Shown: positions 35,823 through 43,924 of the stretch, piece by piece | Position numbering within the stretch: position 1 is the stretch's first letter | Layout of the letters: every line of letters begins with the position of its first letter | Source of the DNA: CAVXXB01 sp963765585 | GTDB lineage: Bacteria; Calditrichota; Calditrichia; JAJRVZ01 | Assembly: GCA_963765585.1 (NCBI GenBank) | Contig: CAVXXB010000008.1 | Span: forward strand, 124,001 to 188,000 | Direction: 5' to 3' | DNA: 64,000 nt | Notes under the pieces: generated by a model | What the model saw: the letters and a program-made list of their open reading frames with translations, nothing else | Databases searched by the model: none | What the model was told of the DNA's origin: nothing | Made by a program: the position numbers and the translations under genes

Positions 35823-36938
35823 CTAATTGTTTTTTGTTTTTTTATCCGGCACTTTTTTCTTCTTAATTGACGCTACTATGGGGCCAACTTCCGGTAACAT
35901 TTCCTTGAATACCTTGCCATAAATTTCCCACAAAGTTACAAATAAGGCCGCAATTATTGGTCCGACAACGAAACCCATTATACCGACCATCGCCAGACCG
36001 CCAAGGGTTCCAAGGAAGATCAGTAATTCATGCATTTGCGTATCTTTGCCAACCATCATAGGTCGAAGCACATTATCTGCACTACCTACTACAATGGCGC
36101 AAAACAAAGCAAGCCCAATTCCTTCGGCTACGGATCCCCCGACAATGAGAACAATTGTTGCCGGGATCCAAACCAGACTTGCACCCACCACTGGTATTAC
36201 TGAAAGAACTGTCATTATCGTTCCCCAAAAAACAGCGCTCTTAATTCCAACTACTGCAAATGCCAGTCCTGCTAATCCACCTTGTATTATGCCGATGACC
36301 AATGTTCCTTTTATAGTTGCCCGTGATACGGAGGTAAATTTATATAAAAGTAATTGTTCCTCTTTATCTTCAAGAGGTAAATAATATAAAATTTTATGCA
36401 GAATTTCTTCACCATCCACAAAGAAAAAATAAAGCGTATAGAGAAATATAAATGTCATAAAAATGAACTGAACCGTCATTAAAGTAAACGAGGATAAACT
36501 ATCGATAAGAAACCGGCTGATGGATCCAACCAGTTGTCCCAATTTTTGCACTACTTCATCCTGATGTTCAATCAAATAGTCGCTGTATGGCAATTTTTCC
36601 AGCAATGACGACACTGTTTCTGCCTGACTAACCTGTGACTCAATCCAGGGCGATACTGACTGACCCACATGAATCGCCTGGGCTGTGATGATGCCGAGTA
36701 ATCCTCCCAGAGGAAGAATAATCACCAATAGAAAAATGATGATTGCGACAAATGCAGCAAGTGATTTTCGTCCACGGAACCAATTCTCCAGGCGCTGAAA
36801 TAATGGATAGAGCAGGGCAGAAGTAATAGCGGCCAAAAACATCGCCATGAGATAATTTGAGATCATTGAGATGAAGATGTATGAAACCACCAATACCAGG
36901 CCTATTATAACAATCTTGCTGACATTTTCCCTCTGCAT
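35823..36938 (-). CDS. AI-2E/PerM family membrane protein
   Basis: About 371 residues with some eight membrane helices. Family motifs: LYPLFQRLENWFRGRKSLAAF, LPLGGLLGIITAQ, VIGIIQGGLAGLAFAVVGI, VIPVVGASLVWIPATIVLIV, MHELLIFLGTLGGLAMVGIMGFVVGPIIAAL. Members include the putative AI-2 exporter TqsA and permease PerM; the substrate is not predictable. ATG 36938 follows GAGG by six bases; four codons upstream another ATG exists. Convergent with the PilZ gene. Confidence 0.88.
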   Translation of the reverse strand: MQRENVSKIVIIGLVLVVSYIFISMISNYLMAMFLAAITSALLYPLFQRLENWFRGRKSLAAFVAIIIFLLVIILPLGGLLGIITAQAIHVGQSVSPWIESQVSQAETVSSLLEKLPYSDYLIEHQDEVVQKLGQLVGSISRFLIDSLSSFTLMTVQFIFMTFIFLYTLYFFFVDGEEILHKILYYLPLEDKEEQLLLYKFTSVSRATIKGTLVIGIIQGGLAGLAFAVVGIKSAVFWGTIMTVLSVIPVVGASLVWIPATIVLIVGGSVAEGIGLALFCAIVVGSADNVLRPMMVGKDTQMHELLIFLGTLGGLAMVGIMGFVVGPIIAALFVTLWEIYGKVFKEMLPEVGPIVASIKKKKVPDKKTKNN

Positions 36939-36959
36939 AAGAAACCTCATTAAAAAAAT

Positions 36960-37075
36960 TATAAATCTGCGAAAATCTGCATAATCTGTGTAATCAGTGT
37001 GCCATGGCTAAATCATCATAGCACGCTGATTTCGCCGATGAAACGGATTCCCGCGGATCTTTGAAGATATTAATT
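36960..37075. repeat. Word repeat of the 'ATCTGCATAATCTGTG' family
   Basis: AAATCTGCGAAAATCTGCATAATCTGTGTAATC words, then GCACGCTGATTTCGCCGATG, a short oligomer-built spacer between the AI-2E gene and the outer-membrane protein gene. Confidence 0.6.
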
Positions 37076-37122
37076 TGAAATTGGCATAATATTTGAAAAC
37101 GATGTATCCAGAATGTTCAATT

Positions 37123-37152
37123 GGTAGAGTCGCATAGCAATGCGACTCTACC
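37123..37152. repeat. Palindrome family 2 copy overlapping a stop codon
   Basis: Arms GGTAGAGTCGCAT and ATGCGACTCTACC around AGCA. It supplies the TAG stop codon (37148-37150, minus strand) of the neighbouring outer-membrane protein gene. Confidence 0.9.
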
Positions 37153-37915
37153 TGGGCAATCTCCATGACAAACCAAAATTAAAAAACGAATCCACGGTAT
37201 TATCCGTGACACCAAATCCATATGATGTATCCAACTGCAAATTTGGTATTACAAGATAGGTCATACCAAAATCAATCACATGATGTGGTGAATTGTTTTT
37301 ATTCACAAGCCCGAATATTTCACCAAATATTCCTATTTTTTTAATTGGCTGAAAACCCAGGGCGAGGCTATAACGATAAAAACTGTTTTGATTATCACGA
37401 TATCTGGCAGCCAGGTTGTACGAAACCGAAAACCAGTCAGTGATTGTGTGCGCTGCGGCAAATAATATACCAGGAATGATTTCATCCTCGATAAAGATTT
37501 TATTTCCAAACGGAAATGCAACGGATGCGATGAGACCGGCCTGAGGAACAAGCCCGTCCTGTTCAAACAGATGAAATTTTGCACCAATATTTATTCCGGC
37601 AAATCCTTCATCATTGCTAATCGTTGCCTTATCCTGAGTACTCATTTGAATATATGCACCGGATAGTCTGAGTTCAATTGTTTCGGTTATTCCATATCGC
37701 AGAAGTGTGGTGGCCAGATTATTGGTGCTTACTGTAATATTATCTTCAGGTTTATCTTTTTCCAATAACACACCTGTTTCTAATTGGAAATAGTTCCGGG
37801 GAACCACATCCGGTGCTTCAGTTTGATCCGGGCGATCGGTTGACAAGGGTGGTCTTAAATTCTGCCCGAAGACAAAAACCGGAAGGATTAACAGAAAATA
37901 TATTATACATTTCAT
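37148..37915 (-). CDS. Outer-membrane beta-barrel protein (phenol MetA-type transporter family)
   Basis: 255 residues. Sec signal (about 1-17, ending VFGQ), then LSTDRPDQTEAPDVVPRNYFQLETGVLLE, the hallmark opening of the MetA-pathway/transporter-like barrel family, followed by amphipathic strands and an aromatic C-terminal strand (FFNFGLSWRLPR). Outer-membrane location is inferred. The stop codon lies inside a palindromic repeat, so the last few residues may have been set by repeat insertion. Confidence 0.75.
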   Translation of the reverse strand: MKCIIYFLLILPVFVFGQNLRPPLSTDRPDQTEAPDVVPRNYFQLETGVLLEKDKPEDNITVSTNNLATTLLRYGITETIELRLSGAYIQMSTQDKATISNDEGFAGINIGAKFHLFEQDGLVPQAGLIASVAFPFGNKIFIEDEIIPGILFAAAHTITDWFSVSYNLAARYRDNQNSFYRYSLALGFQPIKKIGIFGEIFGLVNKNNSPHHVIDFGMTYLVIPNLQLDTSYGFGVTDNTVDSFFNFGLSWRLPR

Positions 37916-38029
37916 TTAATTACTCCATAATATTTATAATTCTAAAATAATACTTTTATTTGCAATATGCTATTGCCTATAGGCTATCGGCTGACTGCAA
38001 ACTGCCAATGGATTGCGGCTTGTAAGCGG

Positions 38030-38060
38030 AATCCAGTGCCGAGTGCCGAGCACCGGGTTT
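38030..38060. repeat. 'GTGCCGAGTGCCGAG' word repeat
   Basis: CAGTGCCGAGTGCCGAGCACC just beyond the stop of the carboxypeptidase-regulatory-like gene; related TACTCGGTACC words recur at 39165-39255. Confidence 0.65.
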
Positions 38061-38064
38061 ATTC

Positions 38065-39106
38065 TCATTCTTCTTCCGGGACAAAATAAAAGGGCAGAGC
38101 ATCGGCAATGCCCCTGGATGCCCAATCGCCATACACAATATATGAATTTGCGGTTTGCGGATAACCATACTGATCAATAATGACTTCTTGCAATTTTAAT
38201 GTTAACCATGAGACATCTGTAAAATTATGAACAATACATAGACAATCCTTAAAATTTAAAATGTACTGCTTCGGCGCATTGTCATAGAAAAATATGTTCT
38301 CATATGGCTCCGACATGCTAACTGACTCCCGGCGGGCACTTCTTCTTCCCGGACTTTCCACAAAATAGGCGACAAAGGAATTATCCCTAAGATCTTTATT
38401 ACCCAAACTGAGAAAAAAGTGATTTATTGAACCGGCAAACACCTCTTTGCGATTTTCACACCAGGTTTCTTTGATATCGGGTTCTGTCTGACTCAAGTTC
38501 CTTAAATTCCGGCTTTACTACCCAGGACCATTTCTCATATTTTGTATTAAGCGTGAACGATGCTATAATGCATCTGATCTGATAGCCAAGTGCATTGTTT
38601 CGAATGACCAGGGGGGATCGGGTCGAGGCTTCTAATATTGTATTATTAGTCCATTTAAATTCCAGAATTTCTTCGTTTTCAATCTCACATTCATCGGCAA
38701 ATTGATTTTGACCGAGAAAATATTTTTTAAATTTGTGTAAATCATTTAGCCATTCATCTGGTATTTCCCCCAGGACCTCCATTGAAGATGTTTCAAAAAT
38801 ATGCTGTTTGAGTTTGAATGTCAGTTTAAGATGAGAATTATCCTTTAGTGTAATTAGTTCAGAGTGGTAGTCATATCCAATCATTGAGACGATTAATTCA
38901 TGATTCCCCGGAGGGATGGAATTGATAATAAAATATCCATCGCGATCGGTTGCCGCACCAAAGGTTGTATTTGAAATATAGACATTCACATTCTCAAGAG
39001 GTTCACTACTCACCCTATCCGTCACATAACCGGAAATACTATTCTTAAAGACGGTTGCGCTTAATATTACTGGCAGGGCAATAATAAAAATTATCAATGT
39101 TTTCAT
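38065..39106 (-). CDS. Carboxypeptidase-regulatory-like domain protein, split by a +1 frameshift
   Basis: Reads as a 346-residue exported protein if one base is skipped near 38488-38493. Signal peptide MKTLIIFIIALPVILSA, then a CarboxypepD_reg-like beta-sandwich domain (ISGYVTDRVSSEPLENVNVYISNTTFGAATDRDGYF, about 22-105). A conserved FCB-type tail follows, where W-C-E-N-R-K-E-V-F-A-G-S-I-N-H-F-F downstream of the break continues F-K-E-L-E upstream of it. The break coincides with AGTCAG. The start was placed at 39106, where the signal peptide begins, not at the upstream ATG in repeat DNA. Presumed cell-surface or outer-membrane associated; ligand unknown. Confidence 0.72.
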
Positions 39107-39159
39107 TTTTTCATCTCTTACTATGATAGGTATTTTAAATATATTGGCTATCGGTCCTC

Positions 39160-39262
39160 GCCGCTGGGCACTTGGTACTCGGTACCCGAACACTTTCTCA
39201 GATATCACAGAATCTATTTTTTAATCGAGTACCAGTACCGAGAGCCGAGTGCCTAGATTAAA
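39160..39262. repeat. 'TCGGTACTCGGTACC' word repeats
   Basis: CTTGGTACTCGGTACCCG and inverse AGTACCAGTACCGAGAGCCGAG, upstream of the carboxypeptidase-regulatory-like gene, partly within its unlikely 5' extension. Confidence 0.7.
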
Positions 39263-39448
39263 TGCTATTTTCAATTTACGTTTTCAGTAGTAATTATGTG
39301 TCAAATTTTATAAAAAAAAATTAGATTCTTAGGCCGTTCTTCATTTATTAAGTTTCTAAGTGCTGGATTTATGGTGAAAATATTAAAAAAGACGTTGATT
39401 TTCGTCGTTAATGAATTTAAATTTACTATCTGTTTTTAAACAGCTTAT

Positions 39449-39524
39449 GGGACGGTAGCTCAGTTTTGGTTAGAGCGCTACGTTGACATCGTAGAGGTCG
39501 TGAGTTCAAGTCTCGCTCGTCCCA
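39449..39524 (+). tRNA. tRNA-Val (GAC)
   Basis: Acceptor GGGACGG/TCGTCCC (one G-T pair), anticodon stem CTACG/CGTAG with loop TTGACAT (anticodon GAC), T arm GTGAG-TTCAAGT-CTCGC, discriminator A at 39524. CCA is not encoded. Terminator follows. Confidence 0.95.
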
Positions 39525-39530
39525 CAACAG

Positions 39531-39564
39531 ACCACGGGATTATTCACTACCCGTGGTTTGTTTT
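39531..39564 (+). terminator. Terminator of tRNA-Val
   Basis: Stem ACCACGGG/CCCGTGGT (39531-39538 with 39550-39557) followed by TTGTTTT, between tRNA-Val and thrS. Confidence 0.85.
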
Positions 39565-39588
39565 ATGTGTATGTTTACTTTAGGTTAA

Positions 39589-41538
39589 ATGTGTATGAGT
39601 GGTAATGATAAAATAAAATTTATTCTCCCGGATGGAACTGAACTGGAGTTTCCAAAGGGGAGTAGTGTGCTCCAAGTCGCCGAACAAATAGGACCAGGAC
39701 TGGCTAGAAAAGCACTTGCCGGAAAACTGAACGGACAGATCGTTGGGCTGAGTGAAGCAGTGGATGAAGGCGGAGATCTTAAAATCCTTACCTTTGATGA
39801 TGAAGAGGGTAAAGAGATTTTCTGGCATTCTTCGGCCCATCTGATGGCCCAGGCGGTAAAAAGACTGTATCCGGAAGCTCAACTGGGTATAGGGCCTCCG
39901 ATTGATGATGGCTTTTATTATGACATAGATCTGGACCGAATGTTAAAACCGGAGGATTTTCCGGAAATTGAAGCCGAAATGGCTAAAATTGTGGATGAAG
40001 ATTTGTCTGTAACTCGCAGAGAATTTACCCATGATGACGCAATGGCGTTTTTCAAAAGTAAAAATGAGCTGTTAAAACTGGACTTGATTTCCGGTATTGA
40101 TGAAGATCTCAGTGCGTATAGCCAGGGTGAGTTTACCGATCTGTGCCGCGGGCCGCATTTGCCTTCTACAAAAAAACTAGGCAAATATTTTAAATTGCTG
40201 TCTGTCGCGGGTGCTTATTGGCGTGGCGATGAGAAGAATAAAATGTTGCAGCGGCTTTACGCAACTTCTTATCCAGATAAAAAAATGTTGAAATCGCATC
40301 TGCACCGTATTGAGGAAGCGAAAAAACGCGATCATAGAAAACTGGGACGGGAACTGGATCTGTTTTCAATTCAGGATGAAATTGGTGGTGGATTGGTTTT
40401 GTGGCATCCCAAAGGTGCGGTCATTCGCGAGAACATGGAATCCTTTTGGAAAAAGGAACATGTAAAAAACGGTTATCAGATGGTATATACGCCGCATGTG
40501 GCAAAGATAGATCTTTGGCATAAAAGCGGTCATACGAGTTTTTATGAAGAAAATATGTACGCATCCATGCCGGTCGAGGAAGTGCAATATCAACTCAAGC
40601 CGATGAATTGTCCGTTCCATATGACTATTTATAATTCACATATCCGGAGTTATCGTGATTTACCTTTGAGATATGCAGAGTTAGGTACGGTATATCGCTA
40701 TGAGAGGTCAGGCGTGCTCCACGGCCTGATGCGTGTCCGGGGGTTTACTCAGGATGATGCACATATTTATTGTACACCTGATCAGTTAACTGAAGAAATC
40801 CAAAGAGTTTTGCATTTTACTCTTTTTATGCTTAATACTTTCGGTTTTAGTGAATATCAGATATATTTAAGCACTCAGCCGGAAAAGTTTGTCGGTACCC
40901 AGGAAAATTGGGAAAAATCTACCGAAGCCCTGAGAAAAGCGCTGGAAAATAATAAGATCGATTATAAGGATGATCCAGGCGAGGGTGTGTTTTATGGACC
41001 GAAAATAGATATCAAGATTAAAGACACGCTGGGGCGCATGTGGCAGTGTTCGACCATTCAGGTAGATTTCAATTTGCCTGAAAAGTTCGATATTAAATAT
41101 GTCGGGGAAGATGGCGTTTATCATCAGCCAATAACCATTCACCGTGCATTGCTTGGTTCTCTTGAACGGTTTTTTGGAATTCTGATCGAGCATTATGCCG
41201 GGAATTTTCCCGTGTGGCTTGCCCCGGTTCAGGCAAAAATATTACCGATCGCCGATCGTCATGTGGACACAGCGCAAAAAATGATGGATCGTCTGGTCGA
41301 GGCAGATTTTCGCGTAGAAATGGATTCGCGTAATGAAAAAATTGGCTTTAAAATTCGTGAAGCGGAGGTGCAAAAAGTACCTTATATGCTCATTGTTGGA
41401 GATAATGAAGTAGAATCCGGCAACCCGTCGGTTCGTCAAAAAGGAAAGGGCGATCTGGGTGCAATGATTCTCGATGATCTGGTTGAGAAAATCAAATCTG
41501 AAAATGATTCAAAATTAATAGATGTCGCATTTGAATAG
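39589..41538 (+). CDS. thrS: Threonyl-tRNA synthetase ThrS
   Basis: 649 residues (647 from the second ATG at 39595, equally possible). TGS domain (8-70: FILPDGTELEFPKGSSVLQVAEQIG), editing domain with the Zn/His motif HSSAHLMAQAVKRLYP and the SAD CRGPHLPSTKKLG, then the class II catalytic core: MNCPFHMTIYNS, RYERSGVLHGLMRVRGFTQDDAHIYC, HRALLGSLERFFGILIEHYAG, and an anticodon-binding domain. Heads the run thrS-infC-rpmI-rplT-pheST. No T-box is visible in the short leader after the tRNA-Val terminator. Confidence 0.97.
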   Translation: MCMSGNDKIKFILPDGTELEFPKGSSVLQVAEQIGPGLARKALAGKLNGQIVGLSEAVDEGGDLKILTFDDEEGKEIFWHSSAHLMAQAVKRLYPEAQLGIGPPIDDGFYYDIDLDRMLKPEDFPEIEAEMAKIVDEDLSVTRREFTHDDAMAFFKSKNELLKLDLISGIDEDLSAYSQGEFTDLCRGPHLPSTKKLGKYFKLLSVAGAYWRGDEKNKMLQRLYATSYPDKKMLKSHLHRIEEAKKRDHRKLGRELDLFSIQDEIGGGLVLWHPKGAVIRENMESFWKKEHVKNGYQMVYTPHVAKIDLWHKSGHTSFYEENMYASMPVEEVQYQLKPMNCPFHMTIYNSHIRSYRDLPLRYAELGTVYRYERSGVLHGLMRVRGFTQDDAHIYCTPDQLTEEIQRVLHFTLFMLNTFGFSEYQIYLSTQPEKFVGTQENWEKSTEALRKALENNKIDYKDDPGEGVFYGPKIDIKIKDTLGRMWQCSTIQVDFNLPEKFDIKYVGEDGVYHQPITIHRALLGSLERFFGILIEHYAGNFPVWLAPVQAKILPIADRHVDTAQKMMDRLVEADFRVEMDSRNEKIGFKIREAEVQKVPYMLIVGDNEVESGNPSVRQKGKGDLGAMILDDLVEKIKSENDSKLIDVAFE

Positions 41539-41549
41539 AGGAGAATGCC

Positions 41550-42059
41550 ATTAAAGTAGACAAAATACGAATTAATAATCAAATACAGACAAGTGAAATC
41601 CGTTTGATAGGCTCGGATAATTCCCAAATTGGGATCGTGCCTTTGGAAAAAGGGGTTTCAATGGCTGAAGAAGAAGGATTAGATCTGGTTGAAGTCGCAC
41701 CGGACGCCAAGCCCCCGGTCTGTAAAATACTTGATTATGGTAAGTATAAGTATGAAATAAGTAAAAAAGAAAAAGAAGGTAAGAAAAAGCAGCACGTCAT
41801 TATTGTAAAAGAAATTCGCATGCGTCCACGAACTGAGGAACATGATTTTGATTTTAAAGTAAGACATGCAAGAAAGTTTTTGGAGCAGAAAAATAAAGTG
41901 AAATTTACAGTCCAGTTCAGGGGCCGTGAATTGGCATATAAAGAATTCGGGGATCAATTACTGGATAAAATTGCGGAATCTTTAGAAGATATTGCAAAAA
42001 TTGAAACTGAAAAGAAATTTGAAGGTCGAAGTTTAACAATGACAATGGTATTAAAATAG
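41550..42059 (+). CDS. infC: Translation initiation factor IF-3 with AUU start
   Basis: 169 residues. IF-3 N-domain VDKIRINNQIQTSEIRLIGSDNSQIGIV and LDLVEVAPDAKPPVCKILDYGKYKYE, C-domain HDFDFKVRHARKFLEQKNKVKFTVQFRGRE. The start is an ATT at 41550, six bases after GAGGAG (41538-41543). There is no ATG, GTG or TTG in frame between the upstream stop (41532) and the conserved N-terminus, and the ATG at 41545 in another frame meets a stop after four codons. A non-canonical AUU start is the basis of IF-3 autoregulation in E. coli. Confidence 0.93.
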   Translation: MKVDKIRINNQIQTSEIRLIGSDNSQIGIVPLEKGVSMAEEEGLDLVEVAPDAKPPVCKILDYGKYKYEISKKEKEGKKKQHVIIVKEIRMRPRTEEHDFDFKVRHARKFLEQKNKVKFTVQFRGRELAYKEFGDQLLDKIAESLEDIAKIETEKKFEGRSLTMTMVLK

Positions 42060-42078
42060 AAATCGGAAGGATGTTACA

Positions 42079-42274
42079 ATGCCTAAGATGAAATCAAACA
42101 GAGGCGCAGCAAAACGCTTTAGAGTGACAGCCAGTGGGAAGATAAAAAGACATAGTTCCCATTTTAGTCATATCCTGGCGAAAAAGTCAACAAAGCGTAA
42201 AAGAAAATTGCGTAAAGAAGAGTCAGGTGTCAGCGGCGGACTCGCCCCGGGTACACCAGATGATACTCAGCTAA
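42079..42274 (+). CDS. rpmI: Ribosomal protein bL35, split by a +1 frameshift
   Basis: MPKMKSNRGAAKRFRVTASG and KKSTKRKRKLRK identify bL35. Read straight, the frame runs on into rplT and makes an apparent L35-L20 fusion. Skipping one base near 42221-42227 restores the expected tail V-S-A-A-D-S-P-R-V and a stop at 42274, giving 64 residues, the normal bL35 length. The break coincides with AGTCAG. The ATG has GGAAGG upstream. Confidence 0.9.
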
Positions 42275-42306
42275 ATAAAAGCAAGATAAAGAGGAGATAT
42301 ATAGTT

Positions 42307-42654
42307 ATGCCCAGAGCAACTAATAATGTGGCGGCAAAACGCAGACGTAAAAAAGTATTATCTGCGGCCAAAGGATACCGACTTGGCAAGAGCCGTCTCT
42401 ATAAAACTGCAAAAGATCAGGTTGAAAAGTCACTTCAATATGCATATCGGGACAGAAAGGCGAATAAAAGAAATTTTCGTCGTCTCTGGATCGCCAGGAT
42501 TAATGCCGCATGCCGGCAATTTGGTGTATCTTATTCACAGTTTATGTATAAACTGGCTGAAAACAATATCGATATTAATCGTAAGGTTCTTGCCGATCTT
42601 GCTGTCCGTAACCCGGAAGCATTTGAAAAGCTGGTAAAAGAAGTTTCTGCTTAA
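42307..42654 (+). CDS. rplT: Ribosomal protein bL20
   Basis: 115 residues: MPRATNNVAAKRRRKKVLSA, KGYRLGKSRLYKTAKDQV, YRDRKANKRNFRRLWIARINAA, YSQFMYKLAENNIDINRKVLADLA. Own ribosome site AGAGGAG at 42290-42296. Normal position after rpmI in the infC operon. Confidence 0.97.
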   Translation: MPRATNNVAAKRRRKKVLSAAKGYRLGKSRLYKTAKDQVEKSLQYAYRDRKANKRNFRRLWIARINAACRQFGVSYSQFMYKLAENNIDINRKVLADLAVRNPEAFEKLVKEVSA

Positions 42655-42684
42655 TTTTTTCTAACTAGATTTATCGCAAATAGG

Positions 42685-42715
42685 GGAAGTACGATCAGAC
42701 TGTGCTTCCTTTTTT
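42685..42715 (+). terminator. Terminator or attenuator between rplT and pheS
   Basis: Stem GGAAGTAC/GTGCTTCC (one G-U pair) around a nine-base loop, followed by seven T residues, 22 bases before the pheS ATG. It could end the infC operon transcript or attenuate pheST. Confidence 0.8.
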
Positions 42716-42737
42716 ACATTATATCACGGGAAATAAT

Positions 42738-43745
42738 ATGCGCAAGCAGATAGAGGATACCAGAGAATCATTTAAAGGCGACCTGGCTAAAATAAGATCC
42801 AAATTGGATCTTGAAGATATCCGCAATAAATATTTAAGCCGGAAGGGTGTCATTGCCACTTTATTTGCGGGTTTGAAAGATGTTGCCGGCGATATTCGAC
42901 CGGAGGTGGGCAAATCCCTGAACCTGCTAAAACAGGAATTGTTTCAGCAATTTGATGAAGCTCAGAAAACTTTTACTGAAAAGGCGACATCCGATTCAAA
43001 AATTGATTTGACGCTTCCCGGCCGGAAACCTTTTTATGGCCGTAAGCATCCCTTGACGTCCACTCTGGATGAAATTAAAAGTATCTTTGGTGCCATGGGA
43101 TTCAGCGTAGCGGATGGACCTGAAATCGAAACCGATTATTATAATTTTGAAGCGCTGAATATTCCCAAAAATCACCCGGCCCGGGATATGCAGGATACAT
43201 TGTATATTACTGAAGACGTGGTGTTGAGAACACATACCTCACCGGTGCAGATCAGAGTGATGGAAAAGTCAAAACCACCTATTCGAATTATCGCCCCAGG
43301 AAGGGTTTACAGACGCGATACACCCGATGCCAGCCATTCACCCTTCTTTCACCAGGTAGAAGGTCTGGTGGTGGATGAGGGCATAAATTTTGGTGATTTA
43401 AAGGGTGTTATTGCAGCATTTGCGCACAAAATGTTTGGTTCTGATATAAAAGTACGTTTTAGGCCAAGTTTTTTTCCATTTACTGAACCAAGTGCTGAAT
43501 ATGATTTTGTTTGTGTCTTCTGCCATGGCGATGGTTGTCGTGTTTGTAAAAACACGGGATGGGTCGAAATTTCAGGCGCCGGAATGGTTGATCCGAATGT
43601 ATTTGATTCGGTTGGTCTGGATTCGGAAAAATATACGGGCTATGCATTTGGTATGGGCATTGACCGGATCGCCATGCTAAAATACGGAATTAATGATATC
43701 CGCATGTTTTTTGAAAATGATATGCGGTTTTTGGAGCAGTTTTAG
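42738..43745 (+). CDS. pheS: Phenylalanyl-tRNA synthetase alpha subunit
   Basis: 335 residues. N-terminal coiled coil, then the class II core: HPLTSTLDEIKSIFGAMGF, LRTHTSPVQIRVM, APGRVYRRDTPDASHSPFFHQVEGLVVD, FRPSFFPFTEPSAEYDF, GMGIDRIAMLKYGINDIRMFFEND. A four-cysteine CxxCxxDGCxxC-like patch (VFCHGDGCRVCKNTGW) suggests zinc. The ATG at 42738 follows GGGAAAT; the frame is open upstream through the terminator, which is not translated. Confidence 0.97.
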   Translation: MRKQIEDTRESFKGDLAKIRSKLDLEDIRNKYLSRKGVIATLFAGLKDVAGDIRPEVGKSLNLLKQELFQQFDEAQKTFTEKATSDSKIDLTLPGRKPFYGRKHPLTSTLDEIKSIFGAMGFSVADGPEIETDYYNFEALNIPKNHPARDMQDTLYITEDVVLRTHTSPVQIRVMEKSKPPIRIIAPGRVYRRDTPDASHSPFFHQVEGLVVDEGINFGDLKGVIAAFAHKMFGSDIKVRFRPSFFPFTEPSAEYDFVCVFCHGDGCRVCKNTGWVEISGAGMVDPNVFDSVGLDSEKYTGYAFGMGIDRIAMLKYGINDIRMFFENDMRFLEQF

Positions 43746-43799
43746 CTCTACTCAGTTAGAAATATGTAATTAATTCCAATTTTCGAGAAGCTAGATATC

Positions 43800-43912
43800 A
43801 AGATAAATTCTAAAATATGAATCACAGAGTACACTGAGGAAGCACTGAGATCACAGAGGAAAATCTAAGGGACTTTGGGACTTAGGCGCTCAGGAACTTG
43901 AATGTTAAACAA
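43800..43912. repeat. 'CACAGAGTACACTGAGG' and 'GGGACTTTGGGACTTAGG' words between pheS and pheT
   Basis: ATCACAGAGTACACTGAGG and GAGATCACAGAGGAAAATC, then AGGGACTTTGGGACTTAGGC. Unusually, these split the pheS-pheT pair by 179 bases. Confidence 0.8.
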
Positions 43913-43924
43913 AGAATATAAAAA

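Noticed and set aside
36046..36384. A 112-codon + strand frame opposite the AI-2E gene
   Set aside because: It is antisense to a clear membrane protein and shows the Thr/Pro/Ser/Ala bias of a shadow frame.
39565..39588. T-box or threonine leader upstream of thrS
   Set aside because: Only 24 bases separate the tRNA-Val terminator from thrS; no T-box elements fit.
41545..41560. ATG at 41545 as infC start
   Set aside because: It is in a different frame and meets TAG after four codons; the conserved IF-3 sequence continues the ATT frame.
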